Origin: Mycobacterium sp. MYCO198283
GTDB taxonomy: Bacteria > Actinomycetota > Actinomycetes > Mycobacteriales > Mycobacteriaceae
Length of the DNA stretch: 64,000 bases
Direction: 5' to 3'
Assembly (NCBI RefSeq): GCF_021213805.1
Contig: NZ_JAJQJI010000006.1
Span: forward strand, 124,001-188,000
The notes under the pieces are model-generated. The model searched no databases, was not told the origin of the DNA, and saw only the letters and a program-made list of their open reading frames with translations. Positions 30,350 to 38,161 of this stretch are shown piece after piece. A program made the translations under genes and the position numbers. Within the stretch, counting starts at the first letter, position 1; the number at the start of each line of letters is the position of its first letter.

Positions 30350-30524
30350 GCGCCATTTCTGCAAAATCACGTCCGACCACCGTCGCCGGCGCCAATAAAA
30401 AGGCCGCATGGCCGGTCCCGTCGGTCGACTCCGGACGATTGAAACCGGCCGGCGCAGCGGTTAGCGTTTCAACGGGATTCGCTCCAAACCTGCGCCATCC
30501 GATTCCGAAGGGGATGTCCACCTG

Positions 30525-30983
30525 ATGACCGATCCACTTGTCGACGATGGTGAAGCACCCGTCATCGTCAGCCTCGTCGAGGCCTCGATGCACATGTACA
30601 ACTCGGCCATCGACTCGCTGCCCGACCCGCACGACCAGGAGTTCCCCGCACGGGCGGGCGTCGTGCTGGCGGGTCTGCGCAAGCTGGAATCGTCGCTGTC
30701 GCAGGCGGCTTCCCGGAGCCGCACCACCCCGAGCGTGATCGTCGCCCTGAGCCAGGTCCGCCGCCGCTACGACGACCTGATGGCCGTGGCCGCCGAGTCG
30801 CCGGGCGCGACGCTGGGCCAGCGGCTCTACACCGCGCGGCAGCGGGCGCGGCTCTCGGCGCGCGAGACCGCGAACGGCGCCGGCCTGCGCACCGACCTGC
30901 TCTTCGACATCGAGGCCGAGGAGATCCCCACCGAAGAAGAGGCCGCGAAGATCAAGGACCTCATCGCCGCGCTCGGCGGCTGA
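30525..30983 (+). CDS. Helix-turn-helix domain protein
   Basis: A 152-residue cytoplasmic protein. The N-terminal half is helical and acidic (SLVEASMHMYNSAIDSLPD); the C-terminal part (about 98-150) resembles a degenerate XRE/Cro HTH: LGQRLYTARQRARLSARETANGAGLRTDLLFDIEAEE. Such mycobacterial proteins may be DNA-binding regulators. It is divergent from the Rpf-like gene with 220 bases between starts; an alternative start at 30538 was not preferred because GTG/ATG context at 30525 (AAGGGGATGTCCACCTG just before) is better. Confidence 0.7.
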   Translation: MTDPLVDDGEAPVIVSLVEASMHMYNSAIDSLPDPHDQEFPARAGVVLAGLRKLESSLSQAASRSRTTPSVIVALSQVRRRYDDLMAVAAESPGATLGQRLYTARQRARLSARETANGAGLRTDLLFDIEAEEIPTEEEAAKIKDLIAALGG

Positions 30984-31057
30984 GCCGCGCCGCCACGATC
31001 TCGACGGCCCGACGTCCGGGGCGGACTGAAAGCGGCGAACGCGGGAACCCTCGTCCC

Positions 31058-31465
31058 ATGATGATGTTGGGGATGCGGGCGTCGATGCCCACCGTGACCC
31101 GGGTGATCGCTGCCGCGCCGAAAACGGTGTGGGACATCCTCGTCGACCTCGAAGCGTGGCCGGTGTGGGGTCCGACGATCCGCCGGGCGGAGCTCAACCC
31201 GCCCGGCGCGCCGGCGACGCTGAAGCTCGGGTCGACGGGCCGGGTGTGGCCGCCGATCGGTCCGGGAGTGCCGTTCCGGGTCACGGAGTTCGACGACGGC
31301 CACCTGTGGGCGTGGCGGGTGGCCGGCATTCCCGCCACCAAACACTTCGTGGAACCGCACGCCGACGGCTGTGTGGCGGGGTTCGCGGCGCCGCTGCCGG
31401 CGGCGCCGTACCTGTCGGTGTGCGCGGTGGCGCTGCAACGCATCGAGGCGCTGGCGCTCGGCTGA
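31058..31465 (+). CDS. SRPBCC (polyketide cyclase/START-like) family protein
   Basis: A 135-residue protein with the SRPBCC helix-grip pattern: TVTRVIAAAPKTVWDILVDLEAWPVWGPTIR at the N-terminus, a central GPGVPFRVTEFDDGHLWAWRV sheet and a C-terminal helix. These proteins bind hydrophobic ligands and are often not enzymes. It corresponds in kind and neighbourhood to Rv1883c. Several in-frame ATGs (31058, 31061, 31073, 31085) precede the domain, so the exact start is uncertain. It is followed closely by an F420-type oxidoreductase. Confidence 0.78.
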   Translation: MMMLGMRASMPTVTRVIAAAPKTVWDILVDLEAWPVWGPTIRRAELNPPGAPATLKLGSTGRVWPPIGPGVPFRVTEFDDGHLWAWRVAGIPATKHFVEPHADGCVAGFAAPLPAAPYLSVCAVALQRIEALALG

Positions 31466-31502
31466 CCGCAGCCGTCCCGCACCCCGTGGCATCGTGGCCG
31501 GG

Positions 31503-32384
31503 GTGAAGATCCGGTTCGGCGTCAGCCTCGGCCTGCAGACCGGCCCGGCGCACCTCTTGCCGCTGGTGGACGACCTCGAGGCGCGGGGCGTCGACTCGCT
31601 GTGGTTCTCCGAGCTGGTGTCCACGCCGGCCGTCGACCCGTTCGTCGGGATGGCGGCCGCCGTCGGCCGAGCCCGTCGGCTCAAGGTCGGCACGTCGGTG
31701 GCCGTGCTACCCGGGCGCCATCCCGTGCTCGTCGCCAAGCAGTTGGCGTCGCTCGCCGCCATGGCGCCGAAACGGATCCTTCCGGTGTTCGGGTTGCGGT
31801 CGGCGATCCCCGCCGAGCGCGCGGTGTTCGCGGTGCCCGACGGTCGGCGGGCCGCCGTGTTCGACGAATCGCTGCAGCTGCTGCGGGCGGCGCTGCACGA
31901 CGACACCGTGTCCTTCTCGGGCGAGTTCTTCACCGTCGACGGGGTGGGCGTCGGCACGCGGCCCGATCCGCCGCTCGACATCTGGCTGGGCGGCTCGGCG
32001 GCCGCGGCCTTCCGCCGGGCCGGCCGCTACGGCGACGGCTGGCTCGGCAGCTTCCTCACGCCGACCGAGTCGGCCGCAGCGCGGGAGGCCATCCTCGCCG
32101 CCGCCGCGGCGTGCGGCCGGACGATCGAGGACGACCACTTCGGCATCAGCCTGGCCGTCGCCGACGGCGACCTGCCCGCCCAGGCCGAGGCCGCCGCCCG
32201 CGCACGGCGGCCCGACGTCGACCCCGCCGAGCTGGTGGCTGCGGACTGGCCGGCGCTGCACCGGCAGCTCGACGGCCACATCGCCGCCGGGTTGAGCAAG
32301 TTCGTGATCCGGCCCGCCGGGAATCAGCCCCTCGACGAATTCGTCGACCGTTTCTGCGCCGAACTGCTGCCGCGGCAGAGCTGA
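31503..32384 (+). CDS. LLM-class (F420-dependent type) oxidoreductase
   Basis: A 293-residue luciferase-like TIM-barrel protein. Recognisable parts are the KIRFGVSLG first strand, VDSLWFSELVSTPAVDPF near residue 30, LKVGTSVAVLPGRHPVLVAKQLASL near 60, DIWLGGSAAAAFRRAGRYGDGWLG near 165 and a C-terminal KFVIRPAG strand. Mycobacterial members use F420H2 or FMN; cofactor cannot be decided. The upstream frame is open to 31371, but the GTG at 31503 starts the barrel directly. Function of the substrate reaction is unknown. Confidence 0.85.
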   Translation: MKIRFGVSLGLQTGPAHLLPLVDDLEARGVDSLWFSELVSTPAVDPFVGMAAAVGRARRLKVGTSVAVLPGRHPVLVAKQLASLAAMAPKRILPVFGLRSAIPAERAVFAVPDGRRAAVFDESLQLLRAALHDDTVSFSGEFFTVDGVGVGTRPDPPLDIWLGGSAAAAFRRAGRYGDGWLGSFLTPTESAAAREAILAAAAACGRTIEDDHFGISLAVADGDLPAQAEAAARARRPDVDPAELVAADWPALHRQLDGHIAAGLSKFVIRPAGNQPLDEFVDRFCAELLPRQS

Positions 32385-32468
32385 CACTGTTTGGTGGATC
32401 ACAGCAGGGGGAAAACCGCACCCAGCACACCTTCTGCAGGAAGCACCCGAGCGGACGGAGCCCACAGG

Positions 32469-32807
32469 ATGGCCAACACCGAAGCCGACCAGCAAGAAGC
32501 CGCGGCCGAAAAAGACGAAACCCGTGACCGCGACGCCGCCGTCAAGGACGCGGTGCCCAAAGACGACCGCCTGGAGGAGTTGAAGGAGGAGGCCAAGGGC
32601 ACCTTCGACCGCTACGACAACCGCGACACGGCGGTGATGCCCGGCTCCGACAAGACCATCACCGGCACCGCGATCCACGACATGCTCGACGACGACGGAA
32701 ACCCGGTCAACGAGCCCGTCGACAAGGAGCGCATCGAGCAGATCAAGGCCGACGACGGCGACTCCGGGGACGGTTCCGGCCAATCCTCGGACGACGACTC
32801 GCACTGA
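32469..32807 (+). CDS. Small acidic, probably disordered hypothetical protein
   Basis: A 112-residue protein very rich in Asp, Glu and Lys (ADQQEAAAEKDETRD; C-terminal DDGDSGDGSGQSSDDDSH). It has no membrane segment, and most of it looks unstructured. The ATG at 32469 has GGAG about 9 bases upstream and is preferred over the ATG at 32391, which would add a basic stretch unlike the rest. I do not recognise a family; the composition fits a desiccation- or stress-type hydrophilic protein, but this is a guess. Confidence 0.65.
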   Translation: MANTEADQQEAAAEKDETRDRDAAVKDAVPKDDRLEELKEEAKGTFDRYDNRDTAVMPGSDKTITGTAIHDMLDDDGNPVNEPVDKERIEQIKADDGDSGDGSGQSSDDDSH

Positions 32808-32947
32808 CCGGCGACCCGTCTCCGCCGTCCGTCACAATGGGCCACTTCGGCAGCTCGCAGCGCTGCACGTAGGCTCACGACGACAGCGACCACTGACCGC
32901 CGTGACCGGAGCCGGGGACCGGTCGGACGGCGCCGAACGGGGATGGA

Positions 32948-33832
32948 ATGCCTGACAGCTCTACAACCAAGGACCTGACGCCGCACTTCGAGGACGTCCA
33001 GTCGCACTACGACCTGTCCGACGACTTCTTCCGGCTGTTCCTCGATCCGACGCAGACCTACAGCTGCGCGTACTTCAAGGAAGACGACTACACGCTCGAA
33101 CAGGCGCAGCTGGCGAAGATCGACCTGTCGCTGGGCAAGCTCGGGCTGCAGCCCGGCATGACGCTGCTCGACGTCGGCTGCGGCTGGGGCGCCACGCTGC
33201 GCCGGGCGATCGAGAAGTACGACGTCAACGTGATCGGCCTGACGCTGTCGAAGAACCAGCAGGCGCACGTCGCCAAGACCTTCGAGGAGATGGACAGCCC
33301 CCGCAGCAAGCGGGTGTTGCTGCAGGGCTGGGAGCAGTTCGACGAGCCGGTCGATCGCATCGTCTCGATCGGCGCGTTCGAGCACTTCGGCTTCGACCGC
33401 TACGACGACTTCTTCTCGATGGCCTACAACGTGCTGCCCGAGGACGGCGTCATGCTGTTGCACACGATCGTGCAGGCGTCGAAGGAAGAGGTCGAGGAGC
33501 GCAAGCTCCCGCTGACCATGAAGCACATCCGGTTCTTCAAGTTCATCATGGACGAGATCTTCCCGGGCGGCCGGCTGCCGTCGGTGGCCAAGGTCCAGGA
33601 GCACGCCACCAAGGCAAACTTCCACGTCAAGCTGGTCCAGCCGCTGCGGCCGCACTACGCCCGCACGCTCGACATGTGGTCGGCGGCGCTGGAGGCCCAC
33701 AAGGACGAGGCCATCGCCATCCAGTCCGAAGAGGTCTACGAGCGGTACATGAAGTACCTGACCGGTTGCGCGGAGCTCTTCCGTGACGGCTACATCGACG
33801 TCTGCCAGTTCACGCTGACCAAGCAGCCCTAG
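32948..33832 (+). CDS. Cyclopropane/mycolic acid SAM-dependent methyltransferase
   Basis: A 294-residue enzyme that methylates or cyclopropanates double bonds of meromycolic acids. It is colinear with CmaA/PcaA/MmaA proteins: LTPHFEDVQSHYDLSDDFF, FLDPTQTYSCAYF, SAM motif LLDVGCGWGATLRRAIE, VIGLTLSKNQQAHV, RIVSIGAFEHFG and EEVYERYMKYLTGCAELF. Conserved Glu and Tyr residues in these blocks are present. It is closest by eye to the CmaA2/PcaA/MmaA2 group; which position is modified cannot be read. A second methyltransferase follows by 18 bases. Confidence 0.93.
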   Translation: MPDSSTTKDLTPHFEDVQSHYDLSDDFFRLFLDPTQTYSCAYFKEDDYTLEQAQLAKIDLSLGKLGLQPGMTLLDVGCGWGATLRRAIEKYDVNVIGLTLSKNQQAHVAKTFEEMDSPRSKRVLLQGWEQFDEPVDRIVSIGAFEHFGFDRYDDFFSMAYNVLPEDGVMLLHTIVQASKEEVEERKLPLTMKHIRFFKFIMDEIFPGGRLPSVAKVQEHATKANFHVKLVQPLRPHYARTLDMWSAALEAHKDEAIAIQSEEVYERYMKYLTGCAELFRDGYIDVCQFTLTKQP

Positions 33833-33850
33833 TAGGTCTGGAGCGCAGGC

Positions 33851-34609
33851 GTGGTCGACTGGGACGGCGCCGGCTACGCGCGGGTGAGCGCGCTGCAGCG
33901 GGCCATGGTCGACGAGGCGCTGAGCGGGCTGACGCTGTCGGGGGACGAAGCCGTGCTCGACGTCGGCTGCGGTGACGGCTACCTCACCCACCGGCTGACC
34001 GCCCTGGTGCCGCGCGGCTGGGTGGTCGGCGTCGACGCCTCCGCGCGGATGATCTCCGCCGCGCGCGCCGCGGCCGACGCCGCGAGTTACGCCGTCGCCG
34101 ACGCCCGGCACCTGCCGTTCGACGCCCGCTTCGACGTCGTCACCAGCTTCAACGCCCTGCACTGGGTCCCGGAGCAGCATCAGGCGCTCGGCCGGCTCGC
34201 CGCAGCGCTGCGCCCCGGTGGCCGGGCGGTGATCCAGGTGGTGTGCGCCGGCCCGCGCACCAGCCTGGAGTCGGTGGCGATGCAGGTCACCGCCGCACCC
34301 CGCTGGGCCGGCAGCTTCGCCGGCTTCACGGCGCCGTTCGTGCACGTCGACCCCGCCGGCTACGCCGACCTGGCGGCGGTCGCCGGCCTGCACGCCGACC
34401 GGGTGACCGTCACCGACCGGCACTGGGATTTCGGATCTCGCGAGCCGCTCACCCGGTGGTGCGCCGTCGGGCTCAGCGCCTGGACCGACCGGCTGCCCGC
34501 CGACCTGCGCGCCGACTTCGTCGGCGACACCGTCCGCGGCTACGAGGACGTCACCGGGCAACCGGGGCTGTTCCGGTTCATGCAGTTGCGGGCCGAACTG
34601 TCGCGATGA
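33851..34609 (+). CDS. Class I SAM-dependent methyltransferase
   Basis: A 252-residue small-molecule methyltransferase with motif I AVLDVGCGDGYLTHRL near residue 36, motif II GWVVGVDASARMI near 58, and post-motif FDVVTSFNALHWVPE near 97. The pattern is like trans-aconitate methyltransferases and ubiquinone-type enzymes. It starts with GTG (VDWDGAGYARVS). The stop overlaps the ATG of the DUF1275 gene as ATGA, so at least these two are co-translated. Confidence 0.85.
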   Translation: MVDWDGAGYARVSALQRAMVDEALSGLTLSGDEAVLDVGCGDGYLTHRLTALVPRGWVVGVDASARMISAARAAADAASYAVADARHLPFDARFDVVTSFNALHWVPEQHQALGRLAAALRPGGRAVIQVVCAGPRTSLESVAMQVTAAPRWAGSFAGFTAPFVHVDPAGYADLAAVAGLHADRVTVTDRHWDFGSREPLTRWCAVGLSAWTDRLPADLRADFVGDTVRGYEDVTGQPGLFRFMQLRAELSR

Positions 34610-35283
34610 CCGCGCCGCCGCCCACGTCGACGACGCTGCGGTTCGCGGTGCTGCTCACCTTCACCAACGGTTTCGTCGACGCCTACACGTTCCTGGTCCG
34701 GGGCGGCGTGTTCGCCAACGTGCAGACGGGCAACGTCATCTTCTTCGCGCTCGACATCGCGCACCGCCAGGTGGCCGCGGCGCTCGCGCACGTCTGGCCG
34801 ATCGCGGCGTTCGTCGCCGGCGTCGCGCTCGCCTCCCACATCCGGTCCGGCCGGGTGGACCGGTATGTCCCGCGTCCGCTGCGGTGGACCATGGCGGTGC
34901 AGGCGCTGACCATGGCCGTGATCGGCGTCGTGCCGGCCGCCGCACCGCACAGCGTCGTCACCATCCCGATCTCGTTCCTCGCCGCGATGCAGATGGAGCT
35001 GTTCCGGTCGGTGGGCGGCCTGAACTACCTTCCGGTCGCCACCACCGGCAACCTGATGCGGTTGGTGGAGGCCGGCTACGGCGACCTGGTGGACCGCGAC
35101 GCCGACGCCCGCACGGCATTCCGCATCTACCTCGCCCTGCTCGCGGCGTTCGGCGGCGGCGCCGTGGTCGGCGCCTACGTCACCGACTGGTGGGGCACGC
35201 ACGCGATCTGGTGGGCGGCGGCCACGCTCGCCGTCACCGTGGTGCTGTTCGTGGTCGACGAGCGGGCGGGCCGCGAGCCGTGA
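34606..35283 (+). CDS. DUF1275 (YoaK-like) integral membrane protein
   Basis: A 225-residue membrane protein with about six hydrophobic helices. DUF1275 marks are FTNGFVDAYTFLVRGGVFANVQTGNVIFF near the N-terminus and LAAMQMELFRSVGG near residue 125, with TTGNLMR following. The family has no established biochemical role, and transport is often proposed. It overlaps the preceding methyltransferase by 4 bases. Confidence 0.9.
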   Translation: MTAPPPTSTTLRFAVLLTFTNGFVDAYTFLVRGGVFANVQTGNVIFFALDIAHRQVAAALAHVWPIAAFVAGVALASHIRSGRVDRYVPRPLRWTMAVQALTMAVIGVVPAAAPHSVVTIPISFLAAMQMELFRSVGGLNYLPVATTGNLMRLVEAGYGDLVDRDADARTAFRIYLALLAAFGGGAVVGAYVTDWWGTHAIWWAAATLAVTVVLFVVDERAGREP

Positions 35284-35377
35284 GCCGGGCGCGGTGGAAT
35301 CAGTGCCGCGCGGGTATGAGTGCAGGTGCGCCGACACGGCGAGCGCCGCTGACCGCACGACAGAAGGGACCACCGCC

Positions 35378-36076
35378 ATGCCCGATATCCGCTTCGCGGC
35401 GCCCGCCGGCCCGCTCGGGGGGTACCTCGCCGTGCCGTCGGGTGACGGTCCCTGGCCCGGCGTGGTGGTGGTGCACGACGCCTTCGGTTTGACCGCGGAC
35501 ACCCGGCGGATCTGCGACCGCTTCGCGGCGAACGGCTACCTGGCGCTGGCGCCGCAGCTGTACGGCCGCGGCCGCAAACCCGCCTGCATCGTCGCGACGT
35601 TCCGGGCGCTGACCGCCGGCAAGGGCAACGCGGTGGACGACATCGTCGCCGCGCGTGACCATCTCGCGGCCGATGAGCGGTGCACCGGCAAGGTCGGCTG
35701 CGCGGGCTTCTGCATGGGCGGCGGCTTCTGTCTGCTGCTGGCGTCGCGGCAGGTGTTCGACGCGGCGGCGCCGAACTACGGCGTGTGGCCGCCGGCCGCC
35801 GAGCCGCTGCGGCAGTCGTGCCCCCTCGTCGCGAGCTACGGCGCGGACGACCGGCTGTTGCCCGGCGCGGCCGAGAAGCTGCTCACGGAGATCGGCGACG
35901 AGATCCCGCACGACGTCAAGGAGTATCCGGGCGTTGGGCACAGCTTCATGAACGACTGGGGCACCCCCGCGCCGCTCAACGTGCTGGAACGGGTGACCAA
36001 CATGCACTACTCCGAGCCGGAAGCCGAGGACGCCTGGCGGCGGATCCTGGCTTTCTTCGGCACGCACCTGGCGTGA
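35378..36076 (+). CDS. Dienelactone hydrolase family protein
   Basis: A 232-residue alpha/beta hydrolase of the DLH type. The Cys nucleophile lies in GFCMGGGF (near residue 109), the Asp in YGADDRLLPG and the His in YPGVGHSFMN; PGVVVVHDAFGL supplies the oxyanion-hole strand. Classical members open dienelactones in chlorocatechol breakdown, but many have other esters as substrates. The ATG at 35378 has GAAGGGA upstream and is preferred over 35294. It ends 13 bases before the convergent CYP125 gene. Confidence 0.9.
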   Translation: MPDIRFAAPAGPLGGYLAVPSGDGPWPGVVVVHDAFGLTADTRRICDRFAANGYLALAPQLYGRGRKPACIVATFRALTAGKGNAVDDIVAARDHLAADERCTGKVGCAGFCMGGGFCLLLASRQVFDAAAPNYGVWPPAAEPLRQSCPLVASYGADDRLLPGAAEKLLTEIGDEIPHDVKEYPGVGHSFMNDWGTPAPLNVLERVTNMHYSEPEAEDAWRRILAFFGTHLA

Positions 36077-36089
36077 GCGGTCGCCGCGG

Positions 36090-37343
36090 TCAGGCCACCG
36101 GGCTTGTCGCGCTCCCGGTGTAGTCGACCTGCCAGTGCTTGATGCCGTTGAGCCAGCCCGAGCGCAGCCGTTCGGGCGGGGACAGCGGCGTCAGGTTCGG
36201 CATCTCGTCGGCGATCGCGTTGAAGATGAGATCGATCGTCATCCTCGCCAGGTTGGCGCCGATGCAGTAGTGCGCGCCGGTGCCGCCGAAGCCGACGTGC
36301 GGGTTGGGATCGCGGAGGATGTCGAACCGGTCCGGGTCGGTGAAGACGTCCTCGTCGAAGTTCGCCGACCGATAGAACATGACCACCCGGTCGTCCTTCT
36401 TGATCGGCACGCCCGACAGCACCGTGTCCGCCAGCGCCGTCCGCTGGAACGACGTCACCGGCGTCGCCCACCGCACGATCTCGTCGGCGGCGGTCGCCGG
36501 CCGTTCCCGCTTGAACAGCTCCCACTGGTCGGGGTGCTCGACGAAGGCCATCATGCCCTGGGTGATCGAGTTGCGCGTGGTCTCGTTGCCGGCGACCGCC
36601 AGCAGGATGACGAAGAAGCCGAACTCGTCGTCGGAGAGCTTGTGGCCCTCGACGTCGGCCTGCACCAGCTTGGTCACCAGGTCGTCGCCCGGGTGGGCGG
36701 TGCGTTCGGCGGCCAACTGCATGCCGTAGCCGATCAGCTCCATGGAAGCGGTCAGGGCGTCGTTGCTCGCGAACTCGGGATCTTGGTCGCCGACCATTTG
36801 ATTCGACCAGTGGAAGAGCTTCATCCGGTCTTCCTGCGGAACACCCATCAGGCCGGCGATCGCCTGCAGCGGCAATTCCGCCGACACCTGCTCGACGAAA
36901 TCGCCCGACCCTTCGGCGGCGGCGACCTTGACGATGGTGGCCGCCCGCTCGCGCAGCTCGGAACGCAGCGATTCGACCGCCCGCGGCGTGAACGCGCGAG
37001 AGACGATCTTGCGCAGCTGGGTGTGGTGCGGGGCGTCCTGGTTGAGCAAGACCACCTTCCCCGCCTCCAAGCTCGCGGAATCCGCGCCGTCGCCGTAGCG
37101 GGGGAGTGCGGTCTTCCGGTTGCTGGAGAACACGTCGCTGCGACGCGAGATCTCCTTCACGTCCTTGTGTTTGGTGACCACCCAGAAGCCGTCGTCCCCG
37201 AACACCTGGTTGCCGCTGGTCTGCGAGTTCCACCAGATCGGGGCGCAGCGGCGCATCTCGGCGAGCTCCTCGACGGGCAGCCGGTGGGCGTAGATGTCCG
37301 GATCGGTGAAGTCGAAGCCGGGCGGCAGGTTCGGAGACGGCAT
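36090..37343 (-). CDS. cyp125: Cytochrome P450 CYP125-type (steroid C26/C27 monooxygenase)
   Basis: CYP125 enzymes oxidise the side-chain terminal methyl of cholesterol or cholestenone, starting sterol side-chain degradation. This 417-residue protein aligns by eye with M. tuberculosis CYP125 (Rv3545c): PSPNLPPGFDFTDPDIYA, APIWWN, RKIVSRAFTPRAVESL, LPLQAIAGLMGVPQEDR, the I-helix VAGNETTRNSITQGMMAF, and the haem segment GFGGTGAHYCIGANLARM, ending RLRSGWLNGIKHWQVDYTG. The ATG at 37343 is preceded by GAGGAG. No KstR-type site was seen upstream and no kst cluster is adjacent, so this may be a paralogue outside the main cholesterol locus. Confidence 0.95.
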   Translation of the reverse strand: MPSPNLPPGFDFTDPDIYAHRLPVEELAEMRRCAPIWWNSQTSGNQVFGDDGFWVVTKHKDVKEISRRSDVFSSNRKTALPRYGDGADSASLEAGKVVLLNQDAPHHTQLRKIVSRAFTPRAVESLRSELRERAATIVKVAAAEGSGDFVEQVSAELPLQAIAGLMGVPQEDRMKLFHWSNQMVGDQDPEFASNDALTASMELIGYGMQLAAERTAHPGDDLVTKLVQADVEGHKLSDDEFGFFVILLAVAGNETTRNSITQGMMAFVEHPDQWELFKRERPATAADEIVRWATPVTSFQRTALADTVLSGVPIKKDDRVVMFYRSANFDEDVFTDPDRFDILRDPNPHVGFGGTGAHYCIGANLARMTIDLIFNAIADEMPNLTPLSPPERLRSGWLNGIKHWQVDYTGSATSPVA

Positions 37344-37521
37344 GTGATGCTCCTCACAGTGACGTGCGGTGCGGCCAGTTAAGCACCGCCCGACGCCCAT
37401 CCACGGAGAAACGACGGGATCCCCGCCTGCGCGGGCGTGCGCTCCGGCTGTAACGAATGAGACACTGCTACGGATGATTCCCCTGAGGCGGGCGACCCCG
37501 GACGACGGAGAAGGGACGGCG

Positions 37522-38013
37522 ATGGCGAGCACGACGCGAGCACGGCGAACGGCGTATGCGCTGCTGGGTTGCGGGGCGGTCGCGGGCGCGATCTGGGCCG
37601 CGCCGGCCGCCCTGGCGGACCCACCGCCCCCGCCGGCGCCGGTGGACGCTCCGCCGGTCGCCACGCCGCCCGCGCCGAACCCGCCGGTCGCCACACCGCC
37701 GGCGGACCCGAGCGCCCCGGCGCCCGCCGACCCCAACGCGCCGCCACTGGCCGCCGCCCCGCCGCCGGCCGGCGTTCCCCACCTGCCGAGCCCCGACAAC
37801 CCGCCGCCGGGCACGACGCTGACGCCCACCGGACATGAGAGCCGCGGCCTGTCCTATCTGCGGGAGCTCTGGCAGGCGGTCCAGACCCAGGACATCAGCG
37901 CGGCCGACGCGGCGCTGCTGCTGACCCAGCGGCCGCTCGACCCCAATGCAACCCCGCCGCCCGGGATGGCCGCCGGACCGCAGGGGCCGCCGGCGCCGCC
38001 GCCGACGCCCTGA
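37522..38013 (+). CDS. Secreted Pro/Ala-rich protein
   Basis: A 163-residue exported protein. A signal peptide (TAYALLGCGAVAGAIWAAPAALAD, cleavage near residue 32; described, not measured) precedes a long Pro/Ala repeat region (residues 33-100) and a short helical segment with SYLRELWQAVQTQDISAADAALL. The C-terminus is again Pro-rich. No catalytic motif is seen; it could be a cell-wall-spanning or APA-like protein. The ATG at 37522 is preferred because it starts directly before the signal sequence. Confidence 0.7.
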   Translation: MASTTRARRTAYALLGCGAVAGAIWAAPAALADPPPPPAPVDAPPVATPPAPNPPVATPPADPSAPAPADPNAPPLAAAPPPAGVPHLPSPDNPPPGTTLTPTGHESRGLSYLRELWQAVQTQDISAADAALLLTQRPLDPNATPPPGMAAGPQGPPAPPPTP

Positions 38014-38161
38014 GCTGGCTCGCCTTTGGTCGTTGTGAGTCCGGGCGGCGTCACGAGTAGGCTCCCCCGCAGACACACCGACGACGATCCCGTGGTAACG
38101 GATCGCGGGCTGGCATTCAACGCTGCCGCGACCGGCCGGCCGGGTGGCGAAAGAGGTGCAC

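Noticed and set aside
32612..34561. 649-codon minus-strand frame
   Set aside because: Antisense to two methyltransferase genes with clear SAM motifs.
37344..37829. Upstream extension of the CYP125 frame to 579 codons
   Set aside because: The extension is Gly/Ala-rich shadow of the secreted Pro-rich gene; GAGGAG before ATG 37343 marks the real start.
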